Notes: generated by a model not told the origin, from the letters alone. 6,340 nt of DNA from an uncultured Clostridia bacterium (GCA_934613185.1 CAKTSO010000113.1:1-6340); one strand, 5' to 3'; positions 1 through 5,373 are shown, counted from the first letter of the stretch. Numbers and translations are program-made.

Positions 1-351
1 TTCGGCTCTGTCGTCTACGCCGCGACGTTCCGGTTCGAGGGTGCGAACTACACCGCATTCTACTGCCGTCCCGTCGGCTTTGATCAGATGGACGTCTATG
101 TCGTGATTGATGAAACCGGCGCGATCGCCAAGGCGGACGCCAAGCAGCTGTTCTTTGAGACGGACTACTTCCCGGTGGACGACACCGTCGACCAGCCCGC
201 TTACAAGGAGGCCTTTAACGGCATGACGGCCGACGCGTTCCCCGAGGACGCGGGCGTGATCTCCGGCGCGACGATGACTTCGAACGCCATGCGCCTTGCG
301 ATCACAGATTCCTTCGCTGCTTTTGCGCAGCTTCTCAATGGAGGAAATTGA
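1..351 (+). CDS. rnfG: RnfG-type FMN-binding subunit of an Rnf-like electron transfer complex (C-terminal part; 5' end outside window)
   Basis: The reading frame is open from the first base to the TGA at 349-351, giving 116 residues of the C-terminal FMN-binding domain. In the Rnf/Nqr family this domain lies outside the cytoplasmic membrane and carries FMN joined through a phosphoester bond to a threonine. The attachment motif is visible as ISGATMTS, with the acceptor Thr encoded at 271-273; family members usually have S/T-G-A-T followed by S/T. Attachment requires an ApbE-type flavin transferase, which is not in this window. The preceding segment (VIDETGAI, then a long loop to the FNGM stretch) fits the usual strand-loop pattern of the domain. 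The N-terminal membrane anchor must lie to the left. The gene ends 2 bases before the rnfE start, and its last codons contain the rnfE ribosome binding site. The following rnfE and rnfA homologues support RnfG over a stand-alone FMN-binding lipoprotein. Confidence 0.85.
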   Translation, partial: FGSVVYAATFRFEGANYTAFYCRPVGFDQMDVYVVIDETGAIAKADAKQLFFETDYFPVDDTVDQPAYKEAFNGMTADAFPEDAGVISGATMTSNAMRLAITDSFAAFAQLLNGGN

Positions 352-353
352 CA

Positions 354-956
354 ATGGAACACAATAAAAATGCAGCCCATGTCGGCGGTGTGTCCGCGCA
401 TCTTGTGATCATGGCCTCCGCGATTGTGATGGCCTCCAGCGCGGATCTTCGCGCCGCGGTCGGCATGAGCGCGCTCGTTCTCGCGGCGACGATCCTGTCG
501 ACGCTCACGATCTGCGCGCTTGACAATCTTATCCCGCAGCCGGTCAAGCTTCCGGCGAACCTTCTCGTCATCACGGGCTTCGTCTCGCTTTTGAACATGC
601 TCATGCAGGCGTTCTTCCCGGTCGCGGTGAACCTTCTCGGGGTCCACATGGCCGCGCTTGCCGCCTGCCCGGTGCTGATCCATCACGCCAAGGACGCCGC
701 GGACGACGAAGAGTCCCTCTGCGTCGCCTCCGCGATGAAGACTGCGCTGTTCATCGTGCTCGTCATGGTCGTCAGCGCCCTCATCCGCGAGCCGCTCGGC
801 AGCGCGACGATCTGGGGTCACGCCATTGCGTTCCTCGAGCCCTACAAAGTCCCGATCCTGTCTCAGGCGTTCGGCGGCTACATGACGCTGGCCGTCGTGC
901 TGGCGGTCGTCAACGCCGTCACGCATAAGCGCAACGATAAGGAGGCCGCAAAATGA
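354..956 (+). CDS. rnfE: RnfE/NqrD-family membrane subunit, divergent, lacking canonical cluster cysteines
   Basis: This 200-residue polytopic membrane protein is the RnfE (NqrD-like) half of the RnfA/RnfE pair that forms the membrane core of Rnf. Homology is best seen in the IREPLGS stretch (residues 144-150, compare FRELFGSG in NqrD), in the LLGV segment (94-97) and in the C-terminal GGYMTLA region. In usual RnfE/NqrD one Cys in the first half-helix (LGxC) and one in the N-C pair of the fourth helix bind an intramembrane [2Fe-2S] cluster with two Cys of RnfA. By my alignment these positions are Met20 and Pro106 here; a Cys sits one place off at 105, with others at 54 and 123. I chose ATG 354 because GGAGG at 340-344 lies 9 bases upstream; an in-frame TTG at 348 would be too close to it. 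The stop overlaps the rnfA start in ATGA (953-956), indicating translational coupling. Confidence 0.85.
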   Translation: MEHNKNAAHVGGVSAHLVIMASAIVMASSADLRAAVGMSALVLAATILSTLTICALDNLIPQPVKLPANLLVITGFVSLLNMLMQAFFPVAVNLLGVHMAALAACPVLIHHAKDAADDEESLCVASAMKTALFIVLVMVVSALIREPLGSATIWGHAIAFLEPYKVPILSQAFGGYMTLAVVLAVVNAVTHKRNDKEAAK

Positions 957-1510
957 GCATCAATGTGATCCTCGGCATTCTGCTGGCCGGAGTTCTCTCC
1001 AATAACTACGCGATGCTGCACTTTCTGGGCGGCGGCACGGTGCTTTGCAACCGCCGCGGCACGGTGCGCTCGCTGATCCTCGGCCTCGGCACGACGCTCG
1101 TGATGGTGCTTTGCACGCTTGCGACATGGCCGATCAATACCTATCTTCTCGGCAACGCGTCGTATTTGCAGATCATGGCGTTCATGATCGTGCTGATCGT
1201 CGTGGTCGAGGTGCTGCATCTCGTCGCGGGCAAGCTGTTCGACGGCTTCTGCCGCGCCGATTTTGTCCACTTCGCCGTCAACACGGCGGTTCTGGCGCTT
1301 TGCATCAACAACACGTCCCTTGCCTACGGCGAGGCGATCGTCACGGCGCTCGGCGTGGGTCTCGGGTTCACCGTCGCGCTCATGCTGTATTCCCGTCTTC
1401 ACGACGCGGTCTATGACGAAGAGGCGATCCCCGCGGCGTTCCGCGGCCTTCCCGTCAGCCTTCTGACGGCGGGCATGATCGTCCTGGCGCTGATGGCGCT
1501 GAACTTCTGA
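953..1510 (+). CDS. rnfA: RnfA/NqrE-family membrane subunit, divergent, lacking canonical cluster cysteines
   Basis: This 185-residue protein with about six hydrophobic helices aligns along its length with RnfA: VLSNNYAMLHFLG (residues 14-26; E. coli has VLVNNFVLVKFLG), the AVNTAVLAL segment (108-116; compare TTNCAVLGV) and a C-terminal IPAAFRG...LLTAGM stretch (159-175; compare VPAPFRG...LITAGL). RnfA and RnfE are inverted-topology paralogues that together form the electron and ion passage. The two Cys that RnfA normally gives to the intramembrane [2Fe-2S] cluster are replaced by Gly28 and Thr111; remaining Cys at 32, 54, 100 and 117 are not in those places. AAGGAGG at 939-945, 7 bases upstream, and the ATGA overlap with rnfE fix the start. 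In canonical rnfCDGEAB operons rnfB would follow; here a NusG domain II gene follows after 6 bases. Confidence 0.87.
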   Translation: MSINVILGILLAGVLSNNYAMLHFLGGGTVLCNRRGTVRSLILGLGTTLVMVLCTLATWPINTYLLGNASYLQIMAFMIVLIVVVEVLHLVAGKLFDGFCRADFVHFAVNTAVLALCINNTSLAYGEAIVTALGVGLGFTVALMLYSRLHDAVYDEEAIPAAFRGLPVSLLTAGMIVLALMALNF

Positions 1511-1516
1511 AACGCG

Positions 1517-1873
1517 ATGCACAAACGCGACTGGATGTTGATCGGCGGCATTCTGCTTCTGGCGCTGGCGGCCGCGGGCATGTTGCTTCTGTTTCGCAGA
1601 AGCGGCGCCTGCGTCGTCGTCCGCGTGGACGGGCAGCAGGTCGCGCGCTACGAGCTTTCGTCGGACGGGGACTACGCCCTAAACGGCGGCACGAACCTTC
1701 TTCGCATCGAAAACGGCGCGGCGTATCTGACATATGCCGACTGTCCCGACCGGCTGTGCGTCAAACAGGGGCGTATTCGCTATGAAGGGCAGACCATCAC
1801 CTGCCTGCCGAACCGATTGACCGTCACGGTCGAAGGCGGCGGCAGCGACGGGGTGGAGCTGGTGAGCAACTGA
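1517..1873 (+). CDS. NusG domain II-containing membrane-anchored protein (EetA-like)
   Basis: The protein has 118 residues: a short basic N-terminus, one transmembrane helix (about residues 7-26) and a small extracytoplasmic domain of the NusG_II family. The family signature is clear: ADCPDRLCVKQG (74-85) followed by TITCLPNRLTV (93-103), which gives Cys76, Cys81 and Cys96. The name reflects structural likeness to an insert domain of NusG, not a role in transcription. In Clostridia and related Firmicutes this family commonly occurs next to a Gx transporter protein and near flavin-transferring or flavinylated proteins; to my knowledge the Listeria extracellular electron transfer proteins EetA and EetB belong to these two families. 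The molecular function is unknown. ATG 1517 has no good ribosome binding site, so translation probably depends on coupling to rnfA, which ends 6 bases before. The TGA stop overlaps an ATG (1871-1875). Confidence 0.85.
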   Translation: MHKRDWMLIGGILLLALAAAGMLLLFRRSGACVVVRVDGQQVARYELSSDGDYALNGGTNLLRIENGAAYLTYADCPDRLCVKQGRIRYEGQTITCLPNRLTVTVEGGGSDGVELVSN

Positions 1874-1899
1874 TGAAAAACGAAGGAGAAAGACGCAGG

Positions 1900-2394
1900 A
1901 TGAAAGCAAGAAAAGTGGCGTTTTTGGGCGTGTCGATCGCCCTGGCGCTGATCCTCTCGTTTGTCGAGAGCCAGATCCCGATGTTCGCCGCCGTACCCGG
2001 CATGAAGGTCGGCCTGCCGAATCTTGTCATGGTCTTTCTTCTGTATCGCGTCGGCTGGCGCGAGACGGTGATCGTCAGCCTCATCCGCGTCCTTCTGGTC
2101 TCGATCCTCTTCGGCAACGTGCAAAGCCTCGTCTTCAGCGTCGCGGGCGCGAGCCTGAGCCTTTCGGGGATGATCCTGCTTCAAAAAACGGAGAAGTTTT
2201 CGCCCATCACGGTCAGCGTGACCGGCGGCGTGCTTCACAACGTCGGGCAGATCATCGCGGCGTGCCTTTGGACGCAGACGGCGCAGATCGCCTATTACCT
2301 GCCGCTTCTTCTGGTCAGCGGCGTCCTCGCCGGGATCGTCATCGGCCTTGCCGCAGGGCTTTTGCTGAAGCGCCTGCAGCGCGTGACGATCTGA
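1900..2394 (+). CDS. Gx transporter family protein (PF07456-type; historically 'heptaprenyl diphosphate synthase component I'; EetB-like)
   Basis: This 164-residue hydrophobic protein has about five membrane segments and glycine-rich family motifs: GMKVGLPNLVMVFLLY (about residues 34-49), an R...LFGN segment (63-72), and GGVLHNVGQ (109-117). The family resembles substrate-binding (S) components of ECF vitamin importers, so transport of a quinone- or flavin-related molecule or a structural role in the redox complex is possible; the old polyprenyl synthase name is poorly founded. The pairing with NusG_II is typical. I prefer ATG 1900: AAGGAG lies at 1883-1888 and the protein then begins MKARKVAFLG, as relatives do. 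An earlier in-frame ATG at 1873 overlaps the preceding stop and would add nine charged residues; it cannot be excluded. It is the last gene of the operon, closed by the terminator just after it. Confidence 0.82.
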   Translation: MKARKVAFLGVSIALALILSFVESQIPMFAAVPGMKVGLPNLVMVFLLYRVGWRETVIVSLIRVLLVSILFGNVQSLVFSVAGASLSLSGMILLQKTEKFSPITVSVTGGVLHNVGQIIAACLWTQTAQIAYYLPLLLVSGVLAGIVIGLAAGLLLKRLQRVTI

Positions 2395-2405
2395 TCGAAA
2401 TCAAT

Positions 2406-2446
2406 AAAACGGCTTCATCGATTCTGATGAAGCCGTTTTTTGTTTT
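2406..2446. terminator. Bidirectional Rho-independent terminator shared by two convergent genes
   Basis: A perfect 14-bp inverted repeat (AAAACGGCTTCATC at 2406-2419, pairing with 2426-2439) encloses a 6-base loop. It is followed by six T and then GTTTT on the plus strand. On the minus strand the same stem ends in TTTT followed by ATTGATTT. It begins 12 bases after the stop of the Gx gene and lies 18 bases past the stop of the convergent zinc-ribbon gene, so it probably serves both transcripts. Confidence 0.93.
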
Positions 2447-2463
2447 ATTGCATTGTCGCCGCG

Positions 2464-2925
2464 TTATTTTGAAAACGCCATCAGATAATAGGTGATCCAC
2501 ACGCCCGCGATGATGAGCCCCTTGGCCCATTTGGGAAGCTTTTTGCTTCTGGCGACAAGGATCGTCAGCGGAACGGGGAACAGGAAGATCCATCCGAGCA
2601 CCCAGAGCGCCGTGTTCCGCTTTTTCTGCGGCTGCGCGGGTTCGAAGCCGCCGCGGGAATACGGCTGCGGATTTGTCGGGGCGGACGTCGTCTGCCCGGC
2701 GAGATAGCCGCAGTCGGGGCAGGCGTTGGAGAAATATTCCGCGCCGCAGCGGGGGCAGATTTTCGCCTTTTTGCCCGCCTTCACGCCGCATTTGGGGCAG
2801 TATTCGCCCTCGTCGAAAACGGTGCCGCAGTTGTTGCACCGATGCTTGAACTCGTTCGCGCCGCAGGAGGCGCAGACTTTTGCGGAATCGTCGTTTTCCG
2901 ATTCGCAGTACGCGCAGATTTTCAT
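2464..2925 (-). CDS. Triple zinc-ribbon, two-helix membrane protein of unknown function
   Basis: From ATG 2925 the protein has 153 residues. The first 75 hold six CxxC knuckles (Cys 4/7, 18/21, 30/33, 43/46, 57/60 and 69/72), which pair into three four-Cys zinc ribbons of the double-zinc-ribbon/DUF type. A Pro/Gln/Gly-rich linker (about 78-101) follows, then two transmembrane segments (about 105-125 and 133-151) separated by a basic loop (RSKKLPKW). With no signal peptide, the ribbons should face the cytoplasm. Such proteins are common in Clostridia as small membrane-tethered hypotheticals; partner and ligand are unknown. A TTG at 2934 would add three residues. I prefer ATG because TTG lies too close to the AGGG at 2940-2937, though the ATG has only a modest site (GGGGA) close upstream. 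The gene has its own promoter and stands alone, convergent with the Rnf-like operon. Confidence 0.85.
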   Translation of the reverse strand: MKICAYCESENDDSAKVCASCGANEFKHRCNNCGTVFDEGEYCPKCGVKAGKKAKICPRCGAEYFSNACPDCGYLAGQTTSAPTNPQPYSRGGFEPAQPQKKRNTALWVLGWIFLFPVPLTILVARSKKLPKWAKGLIIAGVWITYYLMAFSK

Positions 2926-3005
2926 GTTCCCCAATGCCCTTTCCCGTTTCGCTGTTTCCTGATTTACAGACAGCTTTTGCGCATTTTTTCACGCAGCGCA
3001 CGTTT

Positions 3006-3034
3006 ATTATAGCATTCGACGCGCTTTTTTCCAA
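3006..3034 (-). promoter_or_regulatory. Sigma-A-type promoter of the zinc-ribbon gene
   Basis: On the minus strand TTGGAA (3034-3029, 4 of 6 matches to the -35 consensus) and a perfect TATAAT (3011-3006) are separated by 17 bases. Transcription would start near 2999, leaving an untranslated leader of about 73 bases before ATG 2925. Confidence 0.8.
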
Positions 3035-3066
3035 TTGTGCGTCATGTGCATTTGCCGGGAGCGGGC

Positions 3067-3169
3067 CGACGAACGGGGATTTTCGTCGCGGGCGGATCGG
3101 TCGAACGAAACGCTGCGTCTTTCCCTTGCAAAGAACCTTTGCAAAGCGCCCTCGCAAACGGCGCTTTTT
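3067..3169 (+). other. Cluster of inverted repeats in the 354-base intergenic region upstream of alaS; possible small RNA or remnant leader
   Basis: The stretch between the minus-strand promoter and the alaS promoter has no plausible gene. It holds three adjacent inverted repeats: CGACGAA / TTCGTCG at 3067-3073 and 3082-3088; TTGCAAAG / CTTTGCAA at 3126-3133 and 3137-3144; and AAAGCGCC / GGCGCTTT at 3143-3150 and 3160-3167, the last running into a T stretch. I see no T-box sequence (TGGNACC) and no riboswitch I recognise. No convincing plus-strand promoter lies upstream, so whether it is transcribed is open. Confidence 0.4.
3143..3169 (+). terminator. Possible Rho-independent terminator directly upstream of the alaS -35 box
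   Basis: AAAGCGCC (3143-3150) pairs with GGCGCTTT (3160-3167) across a 9-base loop and is followed by further T (TTTTT at 3165-3169). It ends one base before the TTGACA of the alaS promoter. It would stop any transcript reaching it from the left. The stem is shorter and the loop larger than in the other two terminators of the window. Confidence 0.5.
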
Positions 3170-3170
3170 G

Positions 3171-3200
3171 TTGACACGACGGGCTTTTTTGCGTTAAACT
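3171..3200 (+). promoter_or_regulatory. alaS promoter
   Basis: A perfect -35 box TTGACA (3171-3176) is followed after 18 bases by TAAACT (3195-3200, 4 of 6). The 17-base alternative TTAAAC (3194-3199) is weaker. The predicted start is near 3207, giving a leader of about 80 bases. Confidence 0.72.
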
Positions 3201-3207
3201 AAAGGCT

Positions 3208-3223
3208 GATCCGTATTCGGATC
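3208..3223 (+). other. Small hairpin at the 5' end of the alaS leader
   Basis: GATCCG (3208-3213) and CGGATC (3218-3223) form a perfect 6-bp stem with a 4-base loop right at the predicted transcript start. It may stabilise the mRNA 5' end. It is too small to be a T-box and has no specifier or antiterminator. Confidence 0.5.
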
Positions 3224-3288
3224 GATCGCAATCGCGCGGCGCGGGAATGTCCCCGTCCGCAAAAATACAGTGGAGGCAAAATCGGCAC

Positions 3289-5082
3289 ATGATCAAGGCG
3301 AATGAACTGCGAGAAAAGTTTTTGGAATTCTTCCGTGAAAAGGGGCATGCGGTCATTCCCAGCGCGTCGGTCATCCCCGAAAACGACCCGACGGTGCTGT
3401 TCACCACGGCGGGCATGCATCCGCTGGTTCCCTATCTTCTGGGCGCGCACCATCCGGAGGGCCGCCGTCTGACCGACGTCCAGAAATGTATCCGCACGGG
3501 CGACATCGACGAAGTCGGCGACGCGTCGCATCTGACGTTCTTCGAAATGCTCGGCAACTGGTCCCTCGGCGATTACTTTAAAAAAGAAGCCATTTCCTGG
3601 AGCTGGGAATTCCTGACGGATAAAAAGTGGCTCGGCCTCGATCCCGACCGCCTTGCCTTCACCGTCTTCGCGGGCGACGACGACGCCCCCCGCGACGAGG
3701 AAAGCTACGAGCTTTGGCGCTCGATGGGCGTTAAGGAAGACCATTTGTTCTTCCTTCCCAAGGAGAACAACTGGTGGGGCCCCGCCGGCATCACCGGCCC
3801 CTGCGGCCCCGACACCGAGATGTTTATCATCCGCGACGTTCCGCCCTGCGGCCCGAACTGCTCGCCCGCGTGCGACTGCGGCCGCTATCTTGAAATCTGG
3901 AACGACGTGTTCATGCAGTATAACAAACAGGCCGACGGCAGCTTCATTCCGCTGGAGCAGAAGAACGTCGACACCGGCATGGGTCTTGAGCGCACGATCG
4001 GCGTGCTTCAGGGCGTGAAGTCCGTCTATGAGACCGACCTGTTCGCCCCGATCATCGCCGCGATCGAGGCGCTGTCCGGTAAAAAATACGGGCAGGGAGA
4101 TGCGCAGGTCGATCGCGCGATCCGCATCGTCGCCGACCATATCCGCACCGCCACGTTCATCCTTGGCGACGAGCGCGGCGTGACGCCGAGCAACGTCGAC
4201 CAGGGCTACGTCCTGCGCCGCCTGATCCGCCGCGCCGTCCGCTTCGGCCTCAACATCGACATGCCCGCCGGCTCCACGGCGAAGCTTGCCAGCGTCATCG
4301 TCGGCGAGTATAAGGACGTCTATCCCGAGCTTGCCGAAAAAGAGGCGTTCATCTGCGAACAGCTCAATCTGGAAGAGGAGCGCTTCTCCGCCACGATCAA
4401 CCAGGGCCTGAAGGAGTTCGAGAAGGTCATTTCCCACATCCAGGGCAGCGTCCTTCCCGGCAAGACGGCCTTCCGCCTCTACGACACCTTCGGCTATCCG
4501 CTTGAAATGACGATGGAGCTTGCGCGCGAACGCGGCTACAGCGTCGACGTCGAGGGCTACGAAGAGGCCTTCAAGAAGCATCAGGAAAAATCCCGCGCGG
4601 GCAGCGAGCAGCGCTTCAAGGGCGGCCTTGCCGATTCCAGCGAGCAGACCGCGCGCCTTCACACCGCCACGCACCTTCTGCTCGGCGCGCTGAAGGCCGT
4701 TCTGTCGCCCGACATCATTCAGAAGGGCTCGAACATCACCGCCGAACGCCTGAGATTCGATTTCAACTTCCCGCGCAAGGTCACGCGCGAGGAGCTTGAC
4801 AAGATCGAAGCCTGGGTCAACGAAGCCATCGCCGCGGGCGTCGATGTTCAGATGGAGGAGATGCCCGTCGAGCAGGCACGCGAATCCGGCGCGACCGGCA
4901 CGTTCTCGTCCCGCTACGGCGAGCGCGTCAAGGTCTACACCATCGGAAAATACTCCAAGGAGATCTGCGGCGGCCCGCACGCCAGGAACACCGCCGACCT
5001 TCAGGGCTTCACCATCAAAAAAGAGGAGTCCTCCTCCGCGGGCGTGCGCCGCATCAAGGCCGTCATCGGCCCGCGCGCGTAA
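3289..5082 (+). CDS. alaS: Compact alanyl-tRNA synthetase lacking the beta-barrel and C-Ala domains
   Basis: This class II synthetase, 597 residues, charges tRNA-Ala with alanine in the cytoplasm. Visible parts: catalytic core (about 1-240) with LFTTAGM (37-43), QKCIRTGDID (65-74), FFEMLGNWSLGDYFK (84-98), the GPCGPDTE pocket (170-177) and GMGLER (230-235); helical tRNA-recognition part (about 241-440) with HIRTATFILGD (284-294) and RRLIRRAVRFG (310-320); then an editing module with metal ligands His458 and His462 (HTATH) and Cys560 and His564 (CGGPH). The usual bacterial enzyme has about 870-880 residues; here the roughly 100-residue beta-barrel with its Gly-rich motif before HTATH and the whole C-Ala domain are absent. 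A Cys cluster (187, 191, 195, 197) before EIWN may bind zinc. The start is ATG 3289 because the family N-terminus (ELREKFLEFF) follows at once, with GGAGG at 3272-3276; ATG 3247 would add 14 unrelated residues. It is monocistronic, with its own promoter and terminator. Confidence 0.93.
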   Translation: MIKANELREKFLEFFREKGHAVIPSASVIPENDPTVLFTTAGMHPLVPYLLGAHHPEGRRLTDVQKCIRTGDIDEVGDASHLTFFEMLGNWSLGDYFKKEAISWSWEFLTDKKWLGLDPDRLAFTVFAGDDDAPRDEESYELWRSMGVKEDHLFFLPKENNWWGPAGITGPCGPDTEMFIIRDVPPCGPNCSPACDCGRYLEIWNDVFMQYNKQADGSFIPLEQKNVDTGMGLERTIGVLQGVKSVYETDLFAPIIAAIEALSGKKYGQGDAQVDRAIRIVADHIRTATFILGDERGVTPSNVDQGYVLRRLIRRAVRFGLNIDMPAGSTAKLASVIVGEYKDVYPELAEKEAFICEQLNLEEERFSATINQGLKEFEKVISHIQGSVLPGKTAFRLYDTFGYPLEMTMELARERGYSVDVEGYEEAFKKHQEKSRAGSEQRFKGGLADSSEQTARLHTATHLLLGALKAVLSPDIIQKGSNITAERLRFDFNFPRKVTREELDKIEAWVNEAIAAGVDVQMEEMPVEQARESGATGTFSSRYGERVKVYTIGKYSKEICGGPHARNTADLQGFTIKKEESSSAGVRRIKAVIGPRA

Positions 5083-5100
5083 AACAAAATCAGTCGAACC

Positions 5101-5131
5101 AAAATCGCCCCGCATCGGCGGGGCGATTTTT
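5101..5131 (+). terminator. Rho-independent terminator of alaS
   Basis: AAAATCGCCCCGC (5101-5113) pairs perfectly over 13 bp with 5118-5130 around the loop ATCG, and the 3' arm ends in five T (5127-5131). It starts 19 bases after the alaS stop and shows that the short reading frame is the complete gene. Confidence 0.93.
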
Positions 5132-5159
5132 GCGTGACGCGGAGGAAGTTGTGAAATTT

Positions 5160-5189
5160 TTGAAAATGACGGATGAAAATTGGTATAAG
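5160..5189 (+). promoter_or_regulatory. Upstream promoter (P1) of the surface-protein gene, extended -10 type
   Basis: TTGAAA (5160-5165, 5 of 6) and TATAAG (5184-5189, 5 of 6) are 18 bases apart. TG at 5181-5182 makes an extended -10 element. The start would fall near 5196. The surrounding DNA is much richer in A and T than the flanking genes. Confidence 0.65.
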
Positions 5190-5192
5190 TTC

Positions 5193-5221
5193 TTGCGAAA
5201 AAAGCAGCGATACGATATAGT
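5193..5221 (+). promoter_or_regulatory. Downstream promoter (P2) of the surface-protein gene
   Basis: TTGCGA (5193-5198, 4 of 6) and TATAGT (5216-5221, 5 of 6) are separated by 17 bases. The start would fall near 5228, exactly at the 5' arm of the leader stem described next. P1 and P2 lie in tandem, about 32 bases apart. Confidence 0.6.
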
Positions 5222-5226
5222 AAATA

Positions 5227-5327
5227 CGATGAATGATAACTGCTGGAGCAGGCCCTTTCAAAACGGCGGTTTTGCCGAAAGAAGGTGTGCGATGCGCGCA
5301 TGGGCGCGCGCTGGTTTTGATTCATCG
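5227..5327 (+). ncRNA. Structured 5' leader, possible cis-regulatory RNA (class not recognised)
   Basis: An 8-bp closing stem pairs CGATGAAT (5227-5234) with ATTCATCG (5320-5327). Inside are three smaller hairpins: CTGC/GCAG (5240-5251), CGGC/GCCG (5264-5277, which can extend by CTTTC/GAAAG at 5255-5259 and 5277-5281) and GCGCGC/GCGCGC (5294-5309). A closing stem around several internal arms is the layout of many riboswitch aptamers, but I find none of the conserved cores I know (cyclic-di-GMP, FMN, TPP, cobalamin, SAM, glycine). Downstream, CGGGC/GCCCG (5334-5347) and AATTC/GAATT (5349-5366) could form further stems just ahead of the ribosome binding site. Chance pairing in GC-rich DNA is a real alternative. 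Confidence 0.35.
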
Positions 5328-5373
5328 CAAAAACGGGCGACGGCCCGAAATTCAAACAGGGGAATTGTTTTGC

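Noticed and set aside
201..926. Minus-strand frame of 241 codons opposite rnfG/rnfE
   Set aside because: Arg/Asp/Glu/His-rich shadow of hydrophobic membrane-protein codons, without motifs or a ribosome binding site. The same holds for the minus frames at 878-1522 and 1780-2238.
3200..3288. T-box riboswitch in the alaS leader
   Set aside because: The leader is only about 80 bases and has no T-box sequence, specifier loop or terminator between promoter and start codon.
3247..3288. Upstream ATG at 3247 as the alaS start
   Set aside because: The 14 added residues match nothing in the family, there is no ribosome binding site before 3247, and GGAGG lies between it and ATG 3289.
2935..3300. CRISPR array, tRNA or insertion-sequence remnant in the intergenic region
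   Set aside because: No regularly spaced direct repeats, no cloverleaf with a TTC-type T loop, and no target-site duplications or transposase fragment.
3289..5082. alaS as a pseudogene or frameshifted full-length gene
   Set aside because: No DHHA1/C-Ala coding sequence follows in any frame. A strong terminator begins 19 bases after the stop, and all catalytic and editing-site residues are intact.
5227..5347. Known riboswitch class (cyclic-di-GMP-I/II, FMN, TPP, cobalamin, SAM)
   Set aside because: None of the conserved core sequences of these classes that I know is present. Only the stem layout is suggestive.
3199..5355. Minus-strand open frame of 718 codons covering the whole of alaS
   Set aside because: It is antisense to a clearly conserved synthetase and longer only because GC-rich codon use removes stops. 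Its translation is a run of low-complexity Ala/Gly/Asp/Val residues without any family motif, and it crosses the alaS terminator and promoter.
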